The notes under the pieces: model-generated
The model's database searches: none
Told to the model about the DNA's origin: nothing
What the model saw: the letters and a program-made list of their open reading frames with translations, nothing else
NCBI GenBank assembly: GCA_011048615.1
Contig: DSDT01000374.1
Coordinates: 1 to 33,102, forward strand
Direction of reading: 5' to 3'
Length of the DNA stretch: 33,102 bases
Origin: Chloroflexota bacterium
GTDB lineage: Bacteria; Chloroflexota; Anaerolineae; B4-G1
Position numbers and translations under genes: made by a program
Shown here: positions 7,816-17,971 of the stretch, one piece after another
Layout: every line of letters starts with the position of its first letter
Numbering within the stretch: the first letter of the stretch is position 1

Positions 7816-10575
7816 TCAATCCGTACCCAATGCCTGAGCTACCGCCTCTGCTAGCTCCTCGATACTGGGCGGTTTGGACAGCCAGACGCCTACCCCATAC
7901 GCGCGCAGTTTTGCCATGGCTCGCTCCTGTGGGTAGCCGCTCAACAGGATCACTGGCATCACCCACCCCCGCTCGCGCAAGGCGTGTGCCAGCGCCACAC
8001 CCCCCATCTCCGGCATCACTACGTCGCTCAACACCAGGTTGACCGCACCCCCCAGTTCTTCCAGTAGCGCCAATGCCTGCACGCCGTTAGCCGCTTCCTG
8101 TACTTGATAGCCCCACTCTGTCAATGTCTCCCGTAGTGTCGCCCGCAACGAGGGATTGTCTTCCACCACCAGTATCACCTCGCCTTTCCCTTGAGGCGGG
8201 ATGGAGACGTCCGGTGAGAGAGGCATAGTCGGAGGCGCCTCCAGCGCAGTCAGGTAGATGGTGAAGGTCGTCCCTGCGCCCACCTGCGTTTCCACGTCAA
8301 TGCGCCCTTCGTGTTGAGCCACGATGCCGTATACTTGCGCCAATCCTAAGCCGCTGCCCTGGTCAGGCGGTTTGGTGGTGTAGAACGGCTCGAAGACGTG
8401 CGGCAGTACCTCCGGCGGGATGCCGACACCGGTGTCCGCCACGCTCAACCTGATCCAGTCGCCGGCCTCCAGCTCCGGCAAGAGCGGCGACGCGCCTGGC
8501 TCGACCGTGATGCGTTCCAGGGCGAGGGAAAGGATTCCGCCTTCCGGCATGGCATCGCGGGCGTTGACGGCCAGGTTCATCACCATCTGTTGCATGCGGG
8601 TGGGGTCGGCATTGACCGTGTACTCACCATGCCCATAGTCCAACCGGGTCGTGATGTGCTCCGGTAGCGTTCGTTTCAGCAACTGGACCTGTTCCTTGAG
8701 CAGCAGTAGCAGATCGAGCGGCTGGCGCTCCAACACTGCCCGCCTGCTAAAGTCGAGGATCTGCTGGATCAGCCGGGTGGCGTGGTGGGCCTGCTCATTG
8801 ATGGTCGCCAATCGCCCCCGGTCACGGTCCGATAGGGCCGCCGAGCGGGCCGTCATCTGGGCGTGGAGGACGATGACGGCCATGATGTTGTTGAAATCGT
8901 GGGCGATGCCGGCCGCCAGTTGTCCGATGGCGGCCAATCGCTCCTGCTGCTGAATGCGCCGCTCGGCCTCGTACTGCTGGGTCACGTCGCGGATGACCAG
9001 CACCCAGCCCTTGGGAGTGGCGTCGTTCTCGACAGGCCGGGCGAGAACCTGGAGGCTCCGACCGTCCGCGGCCACTTCGTGCCATAGCCCCTTGGGCGGC
9101 GAGGTCAGCAGCTCCACCAGCGGACGATTGCCCAGACGGGTGAGGGTATCGCCCACTTGCGCGCCGGCCAGGGCAGCCAGATCCCTCCGGCCCAGCGGGT
9201 TGGTCAGGACGACGCGGCAATCGGAATCCAGCAGCAGCACGCCCTCCGGCACCGTGTCCATAATCTCCTGCACTCTTTGGGCCTGCTCCTGAACCTGCGC
9301 CAGCAGTCGTTCCCGTTCCTCCTCTGCCCGCTTGCGCTCGGTGATGTCGCGGACGTACTCAATGATCCCCTCCATCTGTCCTGTTGTCGCATCAATCATG
9401 GGGAAACTGTAGAGGTCCAGCCATCCGACAATCTCTCCTCCCGGCCCACGTTTGGGAACGACTTCATATGCGGCTTGACCAGTCTGCAATGTTCGCCAAG
9501 TAGGGCAGACTTCACAGCGCTCGCTCCGACCGTGGTAGGCCACATAACATTTCTTGCCCACAAGCGGGAGGGCATGCGCATACCACTCTTCCATGGTCGG
9601 GTTGACACGGATAATGTTCATGTCCCTATCGAGGACGCTGATGCCGTCTTGTATGCTCGTGAAGATGTTATCCAGGAAACGTTCTCTCTCCTGCAGCACT
9701 TCCTCTGCCCGCTTGCGCTCGGTGACGTCCCGGGCGATGCCTAACACGGCCACGACCGCCTCATCCTGGATCAGCGGCGTGACGACGAGTTCACCGATCT
9801 GCTCTTCCCCCATCGCATTGTTGATGCGCAACTCGAATGGCGGTGGTGTCTCGCCCCGCATGATTTGCCCGAGCAAGCTCGCAGCTACGGGTCTATCTTC
9901 TGGATGAAGAAAACCAGCGAAGGACTTGCCCAGCCAGTCCGCGCGCGACCAGCCGGTAAGAGTTTCAAAGGCCGGATTAAGCGACACGAACGTCCCGTCG
10001 GCCGCCACAGTAAAGATTACGTCCTGTGCGGTCTCGACCAGCGTGCGGTAGCGTTCTTCGCTTTGCCGCAGTGCCTCTTCGGCCTGTTTGTGCTGGGTGA
10101 TGTCGGACATTGCGCCGGTCAGACCTACCACCTGCCCCTCTTCTACCAGCGTCCGACTCGACGTGCGCAAGTGACGCACCGTGCCGTCACTGCTATACAC
10201 GCGAAATTCGAACGGCTCTATTTGGCCGGACAGAGAACGCTCAAAGCTGGCCGCCAAACCAGGTAAATCGTCGGGATGGATAAAACGGGTAAAGGATTGG
10301 CCGATGACTTCATCTGCCCTGTAGCCGGTATATTGCTCAATGGCCAGACTGATGTAGGTAAAGCGACCTTGCGCATCCAGCGTAAAAATCACCTCGCTCA
10401 GGTTCTCGACCAGCGTGCGATATTTCTCTTCAGATCGCCGCAGAGCTTGTTCTGCCTGCTTGCGCTCGGTTTCCACTGCCTCCAGCTCAGCGACCCGTCG
10501 GCGCAGCACAGCCAACTCATCAATAAGCTGCTGTTCGACCGCAGCGGTTGGCTTGGCCTTGGCTCGATCTTTCAT
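7816..10575 (-). CDS. Multi-PAS hybrid sensor histidine kinase (several PAS, HisKA, HATPase, C-terminal REC)
   Basis: Repeated EEKYRTLVEN...ITQHKQAEEAL PAS units, AAGIAHDFNNIMAVI H-box, MNLAVNARDAMPEGG N-box, GSGLGLAQVYGIV, then ILVVEDNPSLRATL...VMPEMGG REC. Start placed at MKDRAKAK (10575), preceded by AGGAGGT; the ORF track extends to 10671. Confidence 0.92.
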   Translation of the reverse strand: MKDRAKAKPTAAVEQQLIDELAVLRRRVAELEAVETERKQAEQALRRSEEKYRTLVENLSEVIFTLDAQGRFTYISLAIEQYTGYRADEVIGQSFTRFIHPDDLPGLAASFERSLSGQIEPFEFRVYSSDGTVRHLRTSSRTLVEEGQVVGLTGAMSDITQHKQAEEALRQSEERYRTLVETAQDVIFTVAADGTFVSLNPAFETLTGWSRADWLGKSFAGFLHPEDRPVAASLLGQIMRGETPPPFELRINNAMGEEQIGELVVTPLIQDEAVVAVLGIARDVTERKRAEEVLQERERFLDNIFTSIQDGISVLDRDMNIIRVNPTMEEWYAHALPLVGKKCYVAYHGRSERCEVCPTWRTLQTGQAAYEVVPKRGPGGEIVGWLDLYSFPMIDATTGQMEGIIEYVRDITERKRAEEERERLLAQVQEQAQRVQEIMDTVPEGVLLLDSDCRVVLTNPLGRRDLAALAGAQVGDTLTRLGNRPLVELLTSPPKGLWHEVAADGRSLQVLARPVENDATPKGWVLVIRDVTQQYEAERRIQQQERLAAIGQLAAGIAHDFNNIMAVIVLHAQMTARSAALSDRDRGRLATINEQAHHATRLIQQILDFSRRAVLERQPLDLLLLLKEQVQLLKRTLPEHITTRLDYGHGEYTVNADPTRMQQMVMNLAVNARDAMPEGGILSLALERITVEPGASPLLPELEAGDWIRLSVADTGVGIPPEVLPHVFEPFYTTKPPDQGSGLGLAQVYGIVAQHEGRIDVETQVGAGTTFTIYLTALEAPPTMPLSPDVSIPPQGKGEVILVVEDNPSLRATLRETLTEWGYQVQEAANGVQALALLEELGGAVNLVLSDVVMPEMGGVALAHALRERGWVMPVILLSGYPQERAMAKLRAYGVGVWLSKPPSIEELAEAVAQALGTD

Positions 10576-10690
10576 TTCGTGTACCTCCTGATGTGCTCGT
10601 ATACACTCTCGGTGGGATGAGTGAGGCGGCGTCATCGAGGATCTTTGGGTGCAAAGGGGTTTCCGTGCCAAAATCCCATCCGAAAGATTC

Positions 10691-10732
10691 GTAGCATAGG
10701 GCCTCGTGCCCGCCCACGAGGGGCTAAACTAC
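10691..10732. repeat. Palindromic hairpin element GTAG..GCCTCGTG-CCCGCC-CACGAGGGGC..CTAC
   Basis: CCTCGTG 10702-10708 / CACGAGG 10715-10721, with outer GTAG 10691-10694 / CTAC 10729-10732. Confidence 0.5.
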
Positions 10733-10835
10733 AGTTATTCGGACAGGCTAATCCATACACGCTCTTTTTCAGTATATATCGATTTGCCAGGCTTGTAAAG
10801 CTCCACTGGCCACGCAATCAGACCAGGCGAAACAG

Positions 10836-10864
10836 TTGACGTCGCCCTGTATGCATGGTATAAT
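10836..10864 (+). promoter_or_regulatory. Near-consensus sigma70 promoter for the T-box-valS transcript
   Basis: TTGACG (10836-10841) - 17 nt - TATAAT (10859-10864). Confidence 0.8.
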
Positions 10865-10884
10865 TTCGTCACAACCGAAATTTG

Positions 10885-11190
10885 AAAGGCAATGAGCAGG
10901 AGGAGTAGGTGGGTCAGGCCCTGGCGAGCCCCGTGGAGTGAGCACGGGGGTAGAGAAGAGGGTCACCGGCTGCAAGCCCTCGCAGCGCCCCCGCCGAAGG
11001 TCGCCTGGGAGTCGAGCGGCTGAACCGGATTATGTGCCGGACAAGCTGCTCCGGGTTCGCCCGTTAGCGCGAGCGCCCTTGTTGGAGGGCGGCAGAGTGC
11101 GACGGCGGCATCAACGTAGATGTCGTTGTCGAATCAGGGTGGTACCGCGAAAGGATGCCCCTTCCGTCCCTGGACGGAGGGGGCTTTTTG
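10885..11190 (+). promoter_or_regulatory. T-box leader (tRNA-Val-responsive) upstream of valS
   Basis: T-box motif AGGGTGGTACCGCG at 11136-11149; Stem I-type GAGGAGTAG and GCGAGCCCCGTGGAGTGAGCACGGGG; candidate specifier GTC (10962-10964) followed by ACC; terminator immediately before valS. Leader start approximate. Confidence 0.9.
11157..11190 (+). terminator. T-box intrinsic terminator
   Basis: GCCCCTTCCGTCC-CTGG-ACGGAGGGGGC followed by TTTTTG; lies between the T-box motif and the valS start. Confidence 0.85.
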
Positions 11191-11214
11191 TTTGATCAAC
11201 TTGGGAGGTTTACT

Positions 11215-13944
11215 ATGAACGAGCAACTGTCCAAAACCTACGATCCCGCGGAACACGAGAGCCGCCTCTACCAGTGGTGGGAGGCGCAGGGCTACTTTCG
11301 ACCCGAGACGCAGGTTGCGCTGGGATTGGTCTCCGAGGACGGGCCGCGCTGGTGCATCACCATGCCGCCCCCCAACGTGACCGGCGTGCTCCACCTGGGC
11401 CACGCCATGACCGCCGCCGTCGAGGACCTGATGACCCGCTACTACCGCATGCGGGGCTGCCAGACCCTTTTCCTGCCCGGGGCCGACCACGCCGGCATCG
11501 CCACCCAGAACGTGGTGGAGCGGGAGCTGGCCAAAGAGGGCCTCACCCGCCACGACCTGAACCGCGATCAGTTCGTCGAGCGGTGCTGGGCCTGGGCGCG
11601 AACATCGCTGGCGCGGATCACCGAGCAGCACAAGCGGCTGGGCATCTCATGCGACTGGACGCGGGAGCGGTTCACGCTGGACGACGGCCTCAGCCGGGCC
11701 GTGCGCACCGCCTTCGTGCGGCTGTACAAACGCGGGCTGATCTACCGGGGCGCCTACCTGGTCAACTGGTGCCCGCGCTGTGAGTCGGCCGTCTCCGACC
11801 TGGAGGTGGAGCCGGAGGAGCGCGAGAGCCACCTGTGGCACATCCGGTACCCGATCATCAATGGGGATTGGGACGGGCCGCGGGCCGAGTGGGGCAGCGG
11901 CCGGTGGGCCGCGGGCGCCACCGCGTTCATCCAGATGGCGACCACCCGCCCGGAGACGATCCTGGGAGATACCGCCGTGGCGGTCCACCCGGACGACGCG
12001 CGCTGGCGGCATCTGATCGGCCAGACGGCCATCTTGCCGGTCATCGGGCGGCGCATCCCCATCATCGCCGACGAAGTGGTGCAGCCCGAATTCGGCAGCG
12101 GCGCGGTCAAGGTGACGCCGGCCCACGACCCAACCGACAACGAGATCGGCATCCGCCACGGGCTGGAAGCGCCCGACGTGATGACCGAGACGGCTCACAT
12201 CAACGAATTGGGCGGCCCCTACGCCGGGCAGGACCGGTTCGCGTGCCGTCGTAACATCGTGGCCGATTTCGAGCGGGAAGGGCTGCTGGTCAAGATCGAG
12301 CCGTACACCCACGCCGTGGGGACCTGCCAGCGGTGTGGCACCGACATCGAGCCCCGCATCTCGACCCAGTGGTTCGTGCACGTCAAACCGCTGGCCGAGG
12401 CGGCGATGGAGGCGGTGCGCAGCGGCGCGACGGCCATCGTCCCGGAGCGGGAGGAGGCCCGCTTCTTCCACTGGATGGAGAACATTCGCCCGTGGTGCAT
12501 CTCGCGCCAGCTCTGGTGGGGCCACCGCATCCCGGTCTGGTACTGCGACGACTGCGGCGAGCAGACCTGTGAGTTGGAGGACCCGACCGCCTGCGCCCAC
12601 TGCGGCAGTGCGCACATCCACCAGGACGAAGACGTGCTCGACACCTGGTTCTCCTCCGGGCTGTGGTCTTTCTCCACCCTCGGCTGGCCGGAGGAGACAG
12701 CCGACCTGCAACGCTACTATCCCACCGACGTGCGGGAGACTGGCTACGACATCCTGTTCTTCTGGGTGGCGCGGGAGATGATGCTGGGGATCGCGATGAC
12801 GGAGGAGACACCTTTCGCCACCGTCTATCTGCACGGATTGGTGCGGAACGAGGAGGGGAAGAAAATCTCTAAATCCATGGAGAACATTGCAGAGTACGAC
12901 CCGCTCCACATCATCGTGAAATACGGCAGCGACGCGCTGCGCTACACGCTGCTGACCAGTTCGACGCCGGGGCTGGACATGAATCTCGATCAGCGCCGGT
13001 TGGAGGGGGCGCGCAATTTCGCCAACAAAGTCTGGCAGGCAGCGCGGTTCGTGTTGATGAACAGCGCGGACTCGGACAGGCTCGATCTGGCATTCGATGG
13101 CGTGCAGCTTGCCGACCGCTGGATCCTCTCGCGCCTCAACCGGTTGATCGAGAGCGTCACTCGTCTCTTTGAGAGCTACCAGTACGGCGAGGCCGGGCGG
13201 CAGATCCACGACTTTTTGTGGAGCGAGTACTGCGACTGGTACCTCGAGGCCAGCAAAGTGCGGTTGTACGATGATACGCTTGCCGAGGCGGACAAAGATG
13301 TGACGCGCGCCGTTCTGCTGCACGTGCTGGAAACGGCGCTGCGGCTGCTGCATCCCTTTATGCCGTTCCTCACCGAAGCGCTGTGGCAGGCGCTGCCAGA
13401 CGCCATGCGCACAGGCGAGGCGCTGATGATGGCCCGTTGGCCTGAACCGAATGCCGCGCTCATAGACGACGCGGCCGAGGTGCACATGGCGACGGTGATG
13501 GAGCTGATTCGCTCCATCCGGAACGCGCGGGCCGAGTACGACGTGATGCCCGGCAAACGGATCCCGGCCCTCGTCGCGGCGGGCGGCGCGGTCAACTGGC
13601 TCGACGGGCAGCGCGACACGCTCTGCTTCCTGGCTCGCCTCGATCCCGACGGATTGACCATCGCGGCGCAGCTCGCGCCGCCGGAACAGGCCGCGGCTGT
13701 GGTGGTCGGCGACGTGGCGGCGTACCTGCCGTTGGCCGGGCTGGTGGATTTGGAGGCGGAGCGGGAGCGGCTTACAAAGGCGCTGGTCGAGCTCGAGGGG
13801 CGCATCGCCCGCAGCGAGGGGCTGTTGGGCGGCGAGTTCGCGCACAAGGCCCCAGAACAGATCGTCCAGCGGGAGCGGGACAAGCTGACCGAGATGCAAG
13901 TGGAGAAGGTCAAGTTGGAGGAGCAGTTGGCGATGTTGAAGTAG
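11215..13944 (+). CDS. valS: Valyl-tRNA synthetase
   Basis: ITMPPPNVTGVLHLGHAM (HIGH), GADHAGIATQNVVERELAKEG, GKKISKSMENI (KMSKS-type) and a C-terminal coiled coil; ATG at 11215 with GGGAGG upstream. Confidence 0.97.
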   Translation: MNEQLSKTYDPAEHESRLYQWWEAQGYFRPETQVALGLVSEDGPRWCITMPPPNVTGVLHLGHAMTAAVEDLMTRYYRMRGCQTLFLPGADHAGIATQNVVERELAKEGLTRHDLNRDQFVERCWAWARTSLARITEQHKRLGISCDWTRERFTLDDGLSRAVRTAFVRLYKRGLIYRGAYLVNWCPRCESAVSDLEVEPEERESHLWHIRYPIINGDWDGPRAEWGSGRWAAGATAFIQMATTRPETILGDTAVAVHPDDARWRHLIGQTAILPVIGRRIPIIADEVVQPEFGSGAVKVTPAHDPTDNEIGIRHGLEAPDVMTETAHINELGGPYAGQDRFACRRNIVADFEREGLLVKIEPYTHAVGTCQRCGTDIEPRISTQWFVHVKPLAEAAMEAVRSGATAIVPEREEARFFHWMENIRPWCISRQLWWGHRIPVWYCDDCGEQTCELEDPTACAHCGSAHIHQDEDVLDTWFSSGLWSFSTLGWPEETADLQRYYPTDVRETGYDILFFWVAREMMLGIAMTEETPFATVYLHGLVRNEEGKKISKSMENIAEYDPLHIIVKYGSDALRYTLLTSSTPGLDMNLDQRRLEGARNFANKVWQAARFVLMNSADSDRLDLAFDGVQLADRWILSRLNRLIESVTRLFESYQYGEAGRQIHDFLWSEYCDWYLEASKVRLYDDTLAEADKDVTRAVLLHVLETALRLLHPFMPFLTEALWQALPDAMRTGEALMMARWPEPNAALIDDAAEVHMATVMELIRSIRNARAEYDVMPGKRIPALVAAGGAVNWLDGQRDTLCFLARLDPDGLTIAAQLAPPEQAAAVVVGDVAAYLPLAGLVDLEAERERLTKALVELEGRIARSEGLLGGEFAHKAPEQIVQRERDKLTEMQVEKVKLEEQLAMLK

Positions 13945-13969
13945 CTCCTTCCGACCACCGAGAGAACAC

Positions 13970-14011
13970 GAACTGTCCAGGTCGAAGGCGGAACCTGGGC
14001 AGTTCTTTGTT
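13970..14011 (+). terminator. Intrinsic terminator after valS
   Basis: GAACTGTCCAGGT (13970-13982) / ACCTGGGCAGTTC (13993-14005), 13-bp stem with one wobble, followed by TTTGTTT. Confidence 0.75.
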
Positions 14012-14079
14012 TGGTGTGTGGGCATAGTTGTGGTATAGTATAGGCGGTTACGAAATCCACATTGAAATGGAGGGTGTCT

Positions 14080-15639
14080 ATGTCGGCTGAGGCAAAGAAT
14101 GCAAAAATTGCCGGGTTACACCACATGCGTGAGCAGGCCCGCCTGGGCGGTGGGCAGGCCCGTATTGATCGCCAGCACGAGCAGGGCAAGATGACGGCTC
14201 GCGAGCGGGCCGAGAAACTGCTCGATCCCGGCACCTTTCGGGAGATAGATCCGTTCGTCACGCACCGGGCCACCGGTTTTGGGGTGGAGGAAAAGCAGAT
14301 CCTGGGCGATTCCGTGGTCACCGGTTGGGGGCAGATCGCCGGGCGGCTGGTTTACGTCTTTTCCCAGGATTTTACCGTCTTTGGGGGCAGCCTGTCGGAA
14401 GTGCACGCCGAAAAGGTGTGCAAGGTGATGGATCTGGCGATGAAGAATGGCGCCCCGGTCATCGGATTGAACGATTCCGGCGGGGCGCGCATCCAGGAGG
14501 GGGTCGTCTCGCTGGCCGGGTACGCCTACATTTTCTTGCGCAACGTGTTGGCCTCCGGCGTCGTGCCCCAGATCTCGGCCATCCTCGGCCCGTGCGCCGG
14601 CGGTGCGGTCTACTCGCCGGCCATGACCGATTTCATCCTGATGACGAAAGAGACCAGCCACATGTTTATCACCGGGCCGGAAGTGATCAGGGCAGTCACT
14701 CACGAGGAGGTGACGTTCGAAGAGCTGGGCGGTGCAATGGCTCACGCCTCCAATAGCGGGGTGGCCCACTTTGCGGCCCAGAATGAGGAGCACTGCCTGG
14801 GGTTGATCCGCCAACTGCTGAGTTACGTGCCGCAGAACAACCTGGAGGACCCGCCTGTCGTCCCCACCGCCGACCCCGAGGATCGGATGGACGAGGCGCT
14901 CAAGACGATCATCCCGGACAGCCCCACCCGGGCCTATGATATGAAAGAGGTCATCCGCCACGTAGTGGACGACGGGCAGTTCCTGGAAGTGCACGAGCAC
15001 TGGGCGCAGAACATTATCGTCGGCTTTGCCCGTTTTGGGGGGTTCTCGGTCGGCATCGTGGCCCAGCAGCCGATGGTGCTGGCGGGCGTGCTGGATATTG
15101 ACGCCTCTCGCAAGGGCGGCCGTTTCGTCCGCTTCTGCGATGCGTTCAATATCCCCATCATCACTTTTGTGGACGTGCCGGGCTTCCTGCCGGGGGTGGA
15201 GCAGGAGCACGGGGGGATCATTCTCAATGGGGCCAAGCTGCTGTACGCTTACTGCGAGGCGACCGTGCCCAAGATCACCATCATCACGCGCAAGGCCTAC
15301 GGCGGGGCTTATGACGTGATGAGCTCCAAGCACATCCGGGGAGACATCTCCTACGCCTGGCCGACGGCCGAGATCGCGGTGATGGGGCCGGAGGGGGCGG
15401 TCAATATTGTCTTTCGCAAAGAGATCGCTGCCGCCGCGGATCCGGAGGCCGAGCGAGAGCGGCTGGTGCAAGAGTATCGGGAGCAGTTTGCAAATCCGTA
15501 CGTTGCCGCTGCGCGGGGGTACGTGGACGACATCATTGAGCCGCAGGAGACCCGCCCGCGTTTGATCGAGGCCCTCAAGATGCTCCAGAACAAGCGGGAC
15601 GCAAACCCGCCGAAAAAGCACGGGAATATTCCGCTGTGA
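14080..15639 (+). CDS. Acyl-CoA carboxylase/carboxyltransferase (methylmalonyl-CoA carboxyltransferase 12S-like, MmdA/PccB family)
   Basis: [78 protein letters not shown] 14080 preceded by GGAGGG. Confidence 0.93.
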   Translation: MSAEAKNAKIAGLHHMREQARLGGGQARIDRQHEQGKMTARERAEKLLDPGTFREIDPFVTHRATGFGVEEKQILGDSVVTGWGQIAGRLVYVFSQDFTVFGGSLSEVHAEKVCKVMDLAMKNGAPVIGLNDSGGARIQEGVVSLAGYAYIFLRNVLASGVVPQISAILGPCAGGAVYSPAMTDFILMTKETSHMFITGPEVIRAVTHEEVTFEELGGAMAHASNSGVAHFAAQNEEHCLGLIRQLLSYVPQNNLEDPPVVPTADPEDRMDEALKTIIPDSPTRAYDMKEVIRHVVDDGQFLEVHEHWAQNIIVGFARFGGFSVGIVAQQPMVLAGVLDIDASRKGGRFVRFCDAFNIPIITFVDVPGFLPGVEQEHGGIILNGAKLLYAYCEATVPKITIITRKAYGGAYDVMSSKHIRGDISYAWPTAEIAVMGPEGAVNIVFRKEIAAAADPEAERERLVQEYREQFANPYVAAARGYVDDIIEPQETRPRLIEALKMLQNKRDANPPKKHGNIPL

Positions 15640-16106
15640 TGATGGAAGAACCCACTATGCCGGCATACGCCCGTCCGGGCCGCGCGCTTCATCTGGCCTT
15701 CATCGCATCCATCCTGTTCTATGTGCTGGTGGTGGAACTGGGTGTGCGTCTGCTAGAGCCCTTTGCGGGATTCGCGCCCGACTTTAACAGCGACCAGATT
15801 GCCTTCGGCGCGCTGCGGCTAGGCTTTATCGTGTTGGGAGCGATCAGCCTGGTGATGTTATCGGTCGTTTGGCAGCGTCCGCGTCTGATCAAATCCGTCG
15901 GCAGTATCTTTATCGTTGCGTACGCCAGCTTGGATGTTCTGGCCACTTTGGGCCTGATCCTGTTCTTACTGGGAGGCCTCCGTCTCGACTTTTACAGTTT
16001 CGCGGTTCCGGCGCTGGCAGGGCATCTGCTGCTGCTGACGCAGGGTCATCGCTGGGATGAACTCGTTGATGAATTGGCTGCGTCACAGCGAGATGAACTG
16101 GGGTAA
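15639..16106 (+). CDS. Small multi-TM membrane protein of unknown function
   Basis: About 155 aa, roughly four hydrophobic segments; start overlaps the upstream TGA (TGATG). Confidence 0.7.
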   Translation: MMEEPTMPAYARPGRALHLAFIASILFYVLVVELGVRLLEPFAGFAPDFNSDQIAFGALRLGFIVLGAISLVMLSVVWQRPRLIKSVGSIFIVAYASLDVLATLGLILFLLGGLRLDFYSFAVPALAGHLLLLTQGHRWDELVDELAASQRDELG

Positions 16107-16125
16107 TGAGGAGAAGGAGAATAGC

Positions 16126-16440
16126 ATGGCAAAGAGTGTGCTGACCGAATTGGCGCAAGATTTGACCGAGCCCTTCAAGCACGTGATCGTGGGGCAGGTA
16201 GACGATTATTGCGCTTATCTGACTCGCATAGAAGGCGCCTACATCTTTCACCAGCACGCCAGGGACGAGATGTACCTGGTGATGGAAGGCGAGATCGTCA
16301 TCGAATACGCCGATGGCGCCAGCGTCTCTGTTGGCGAGGGCGAGAGCTTGGTGGTGCGAGCGGGGGAGAAGCACCGCTCCCGCTCGGAGGAAGGGGCGTT
16401 GGTGTTGATGTTCAAGGCGCGGGATCTGTTCGCGGCGTAA
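16126..16440 (+). CDS. Small cupin-domain protein
   Basis: YIFHQHARDEMYLVMEGEIVIEYADGASVSVGEGESLVVRAGEKHRS is a single cupin barrel; ATG 16126 with AAGGAGA upstream. Confidence 0.85.
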   Translation: MAKSVLTELAQDLTEPFKHVIVGQVDDYCAYLTRIEGAYIFHQHARDEMYLVMEGEIVIEYADGASVSVGEGESLVVRAGEKHRSRSEEGALVLMFKARDLFAA

Positions 16441-16456
16441 AACTTTTGGAGGAACT

Positions 16457-17971
16457 ATGACAAACCCATTAAAAATCTGTGATCTGATGCTGCGCGATGG
16501 CCATCAATCGCTGCTGGCGACCCGTATGCGCACCGACGACATGCTGCCCATCGCGGAAAAAATAGACCAGGTGGGCTTTTGGGCCGTCGAGATGTGGGGC
16601 GGCGCGACCTTTGATTCCGCCATGCGCTTCCTGGATGAGAACCCCTGGGACCGGGTGCGCCGACTCAAGGCTGTGATGCCCAACACCCCCTTCCTGATGC
16701 TGCTGCGGGGGCAGAACGTCGTCGGCTACAAACACTATCCCGACGACGTGCTGGAGCGGTTCGTCGTCCACGCCCACACCAACGGCATTGACGTGTTCCG
16801 CATCTTTGACGCCCTCAATGACGTGCGCAATATGCGGCGGGCGATGGAGGTCGTCAAGCGGGAGGGGGGCCACGTCCAGGCGGCCATTTCGTACACCCTC
16901 GGGCCGCCCTACAGCGTCGACTATTTCGTGGACCTCTCGCGTCGCCTGGCGGACATAGGCGCCGACACCATCTGCATCAAGGATATGGCCGGGCTGATCA
17001 CCCCCTACGTGGCCTACGAACTGGTCGGGCAGCTCAAGGCTACGCTTGACCTACCGATCCTGCTCCACTCCCATGCCACCAGCGGCATGTCCACCACTGC
17101 GCTCATCAAAGCGGTCGAGGCCGGAGTGGACATTGTGGATACGACCATCTCCTCCCTCTCCCTGACTACCTCCCACTCGCCGACGGAATCGGTCGTGGCG
17201 GCGCTGAAGGGCACAGAGCGGGATACGGGATTCGACCTCGGTCTGCTGGCCGAGATCGCGAGCTATTTTGGCCAGGTGCGTCGCAAGTACGCCCGCTTCG
17301 AGAGCGGCATGTTCGGCGTGGACGTGCGGGTGCTCCAGTACCAGATCCCCGGCGGGATGCTCTCCAACCTGGTCTCTCAACTGCGGGGACAGAGTGCCGA
17401 GGACAAGTACGAGGAGGTGCTGGCCGAAGTGCCCCGTGTGCGGGCCGAGTTGGGGTATCCGCCGCTGGTGACTCCCTCCAGCCAGATCGTCGGCACCCAG
17501 GCCACGTTGAACGTGGTGCTGGGTGAGCGGTACAAGATCATCCCGGAGGAGGTGCGGCAGTACGTGCGGGGCTACTATGGTCGTCCGCCGGCGCCGATCG
17601 ATCCCGAGATTCAGCGCCTCGTCATCGGCGATGAGCAGCCGATTGACTGCCGGCCCGCCGACCTGCTCCCGCCCGGCATGGAGCAGGCGCGGCAAGAGAT
17701 CGGCGACCTGGCCCGAAACGAGGAGGACGTGATCTCTTACGCCCTGTTCCCCCAGGTGGCCCGTCCGTTTCTGGAGCGGCGCGCTCAGGGCGGCACCGGC
17801 AAGGAACCGATAGCGGCCGCCGTCGCCGGGCTGTTGCTCAAGCGCATCGAGGCCCAGGCCGGTGCGGCCCCTCAACCCGCCGGGCCAGCCGTCTCACCGT
17901 GGAAGGTCGCCGGCCGGCCCGGAGCCGTCCGCTGGACCGGGCTGATTGACGGTGCGGGAGGATTGCGATGA
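16457..17971 (+). CDS. Carboxyltransferase of the OadA / pyruvate carboxylase-B / transcarboxylase 5S family
   Basis: LMLRDGHQSLLATRMRTDDMLPIAEKIDQVGFWAVEMWGGATFDSAMRFL, ICIKDMAGLITP, LHSHATSGMSTTALIKAVEAGVDIVDTTISSLSL (metal-binding HxH); no C-terminal biotinyl domain. Confidence 0.93.
   Translation: MTNPLKICDLMLRDGHQSLLATRMRTDDMLPIAEKIDQVGFWAVEMWGGATFDSAMRFLDENPWDRVRRLKAVMPNTPFLMLLRGQNVVGYKHYPDDVLERFVVHAHTNGIDVFRIFDALNDVRNMRRAMEVVKREGGHVQAAISYTLGPPYSVDYFVDLSRRLADIGADTICIKDMAGLITPYVAYELVGQLKATLDLPILLHSHATSGMSTTALIKAVEAGVDIVDTTISSLSLTTSHSPTESVVAALKGTERDTGFDLGLLAEIASYFGQVRRKYARFESGMFGVDVRVLQYQIPGGMLSNLVSQLRGQSAEDKYEEVLAEVPRVRAELGYPPLVTPSSQIVGTQATLNVVLGERYKIIPEEVRQYVRGYYGRPPAPIDPEIQRLVIGDEQPIDCRPADLLPPGMEQARQEIGDLARNEEDVISYALFPQVARPFLERRAQGGTGKEPIAAAVAGLLLKRIEAQAGAAPQPAGPAVSPWKVAGRPGAVRWTGLIDGAGGLR

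Noticed and set aside
10621-10740. GCAAAGG and CCGAAAG pieces that superficially recall a GEMM c-di-GMP riboswitch.
   Set aside because: Motif order and stems do not match the GEMM consensus, and on that strand the next gene already has its own promoter and T-box.
11647-14025. 792-aa minus-strand ORF opposite valS.
   Set aside because: Shadow ORF of a certain valS; no recognisable domain.
14116-15621. 501-aa minus-strand ORF opposite the acyl-CoA carboxyltransferase.
   Set aside because: Shadow ORF; antisense of a conserved enzyme gene.
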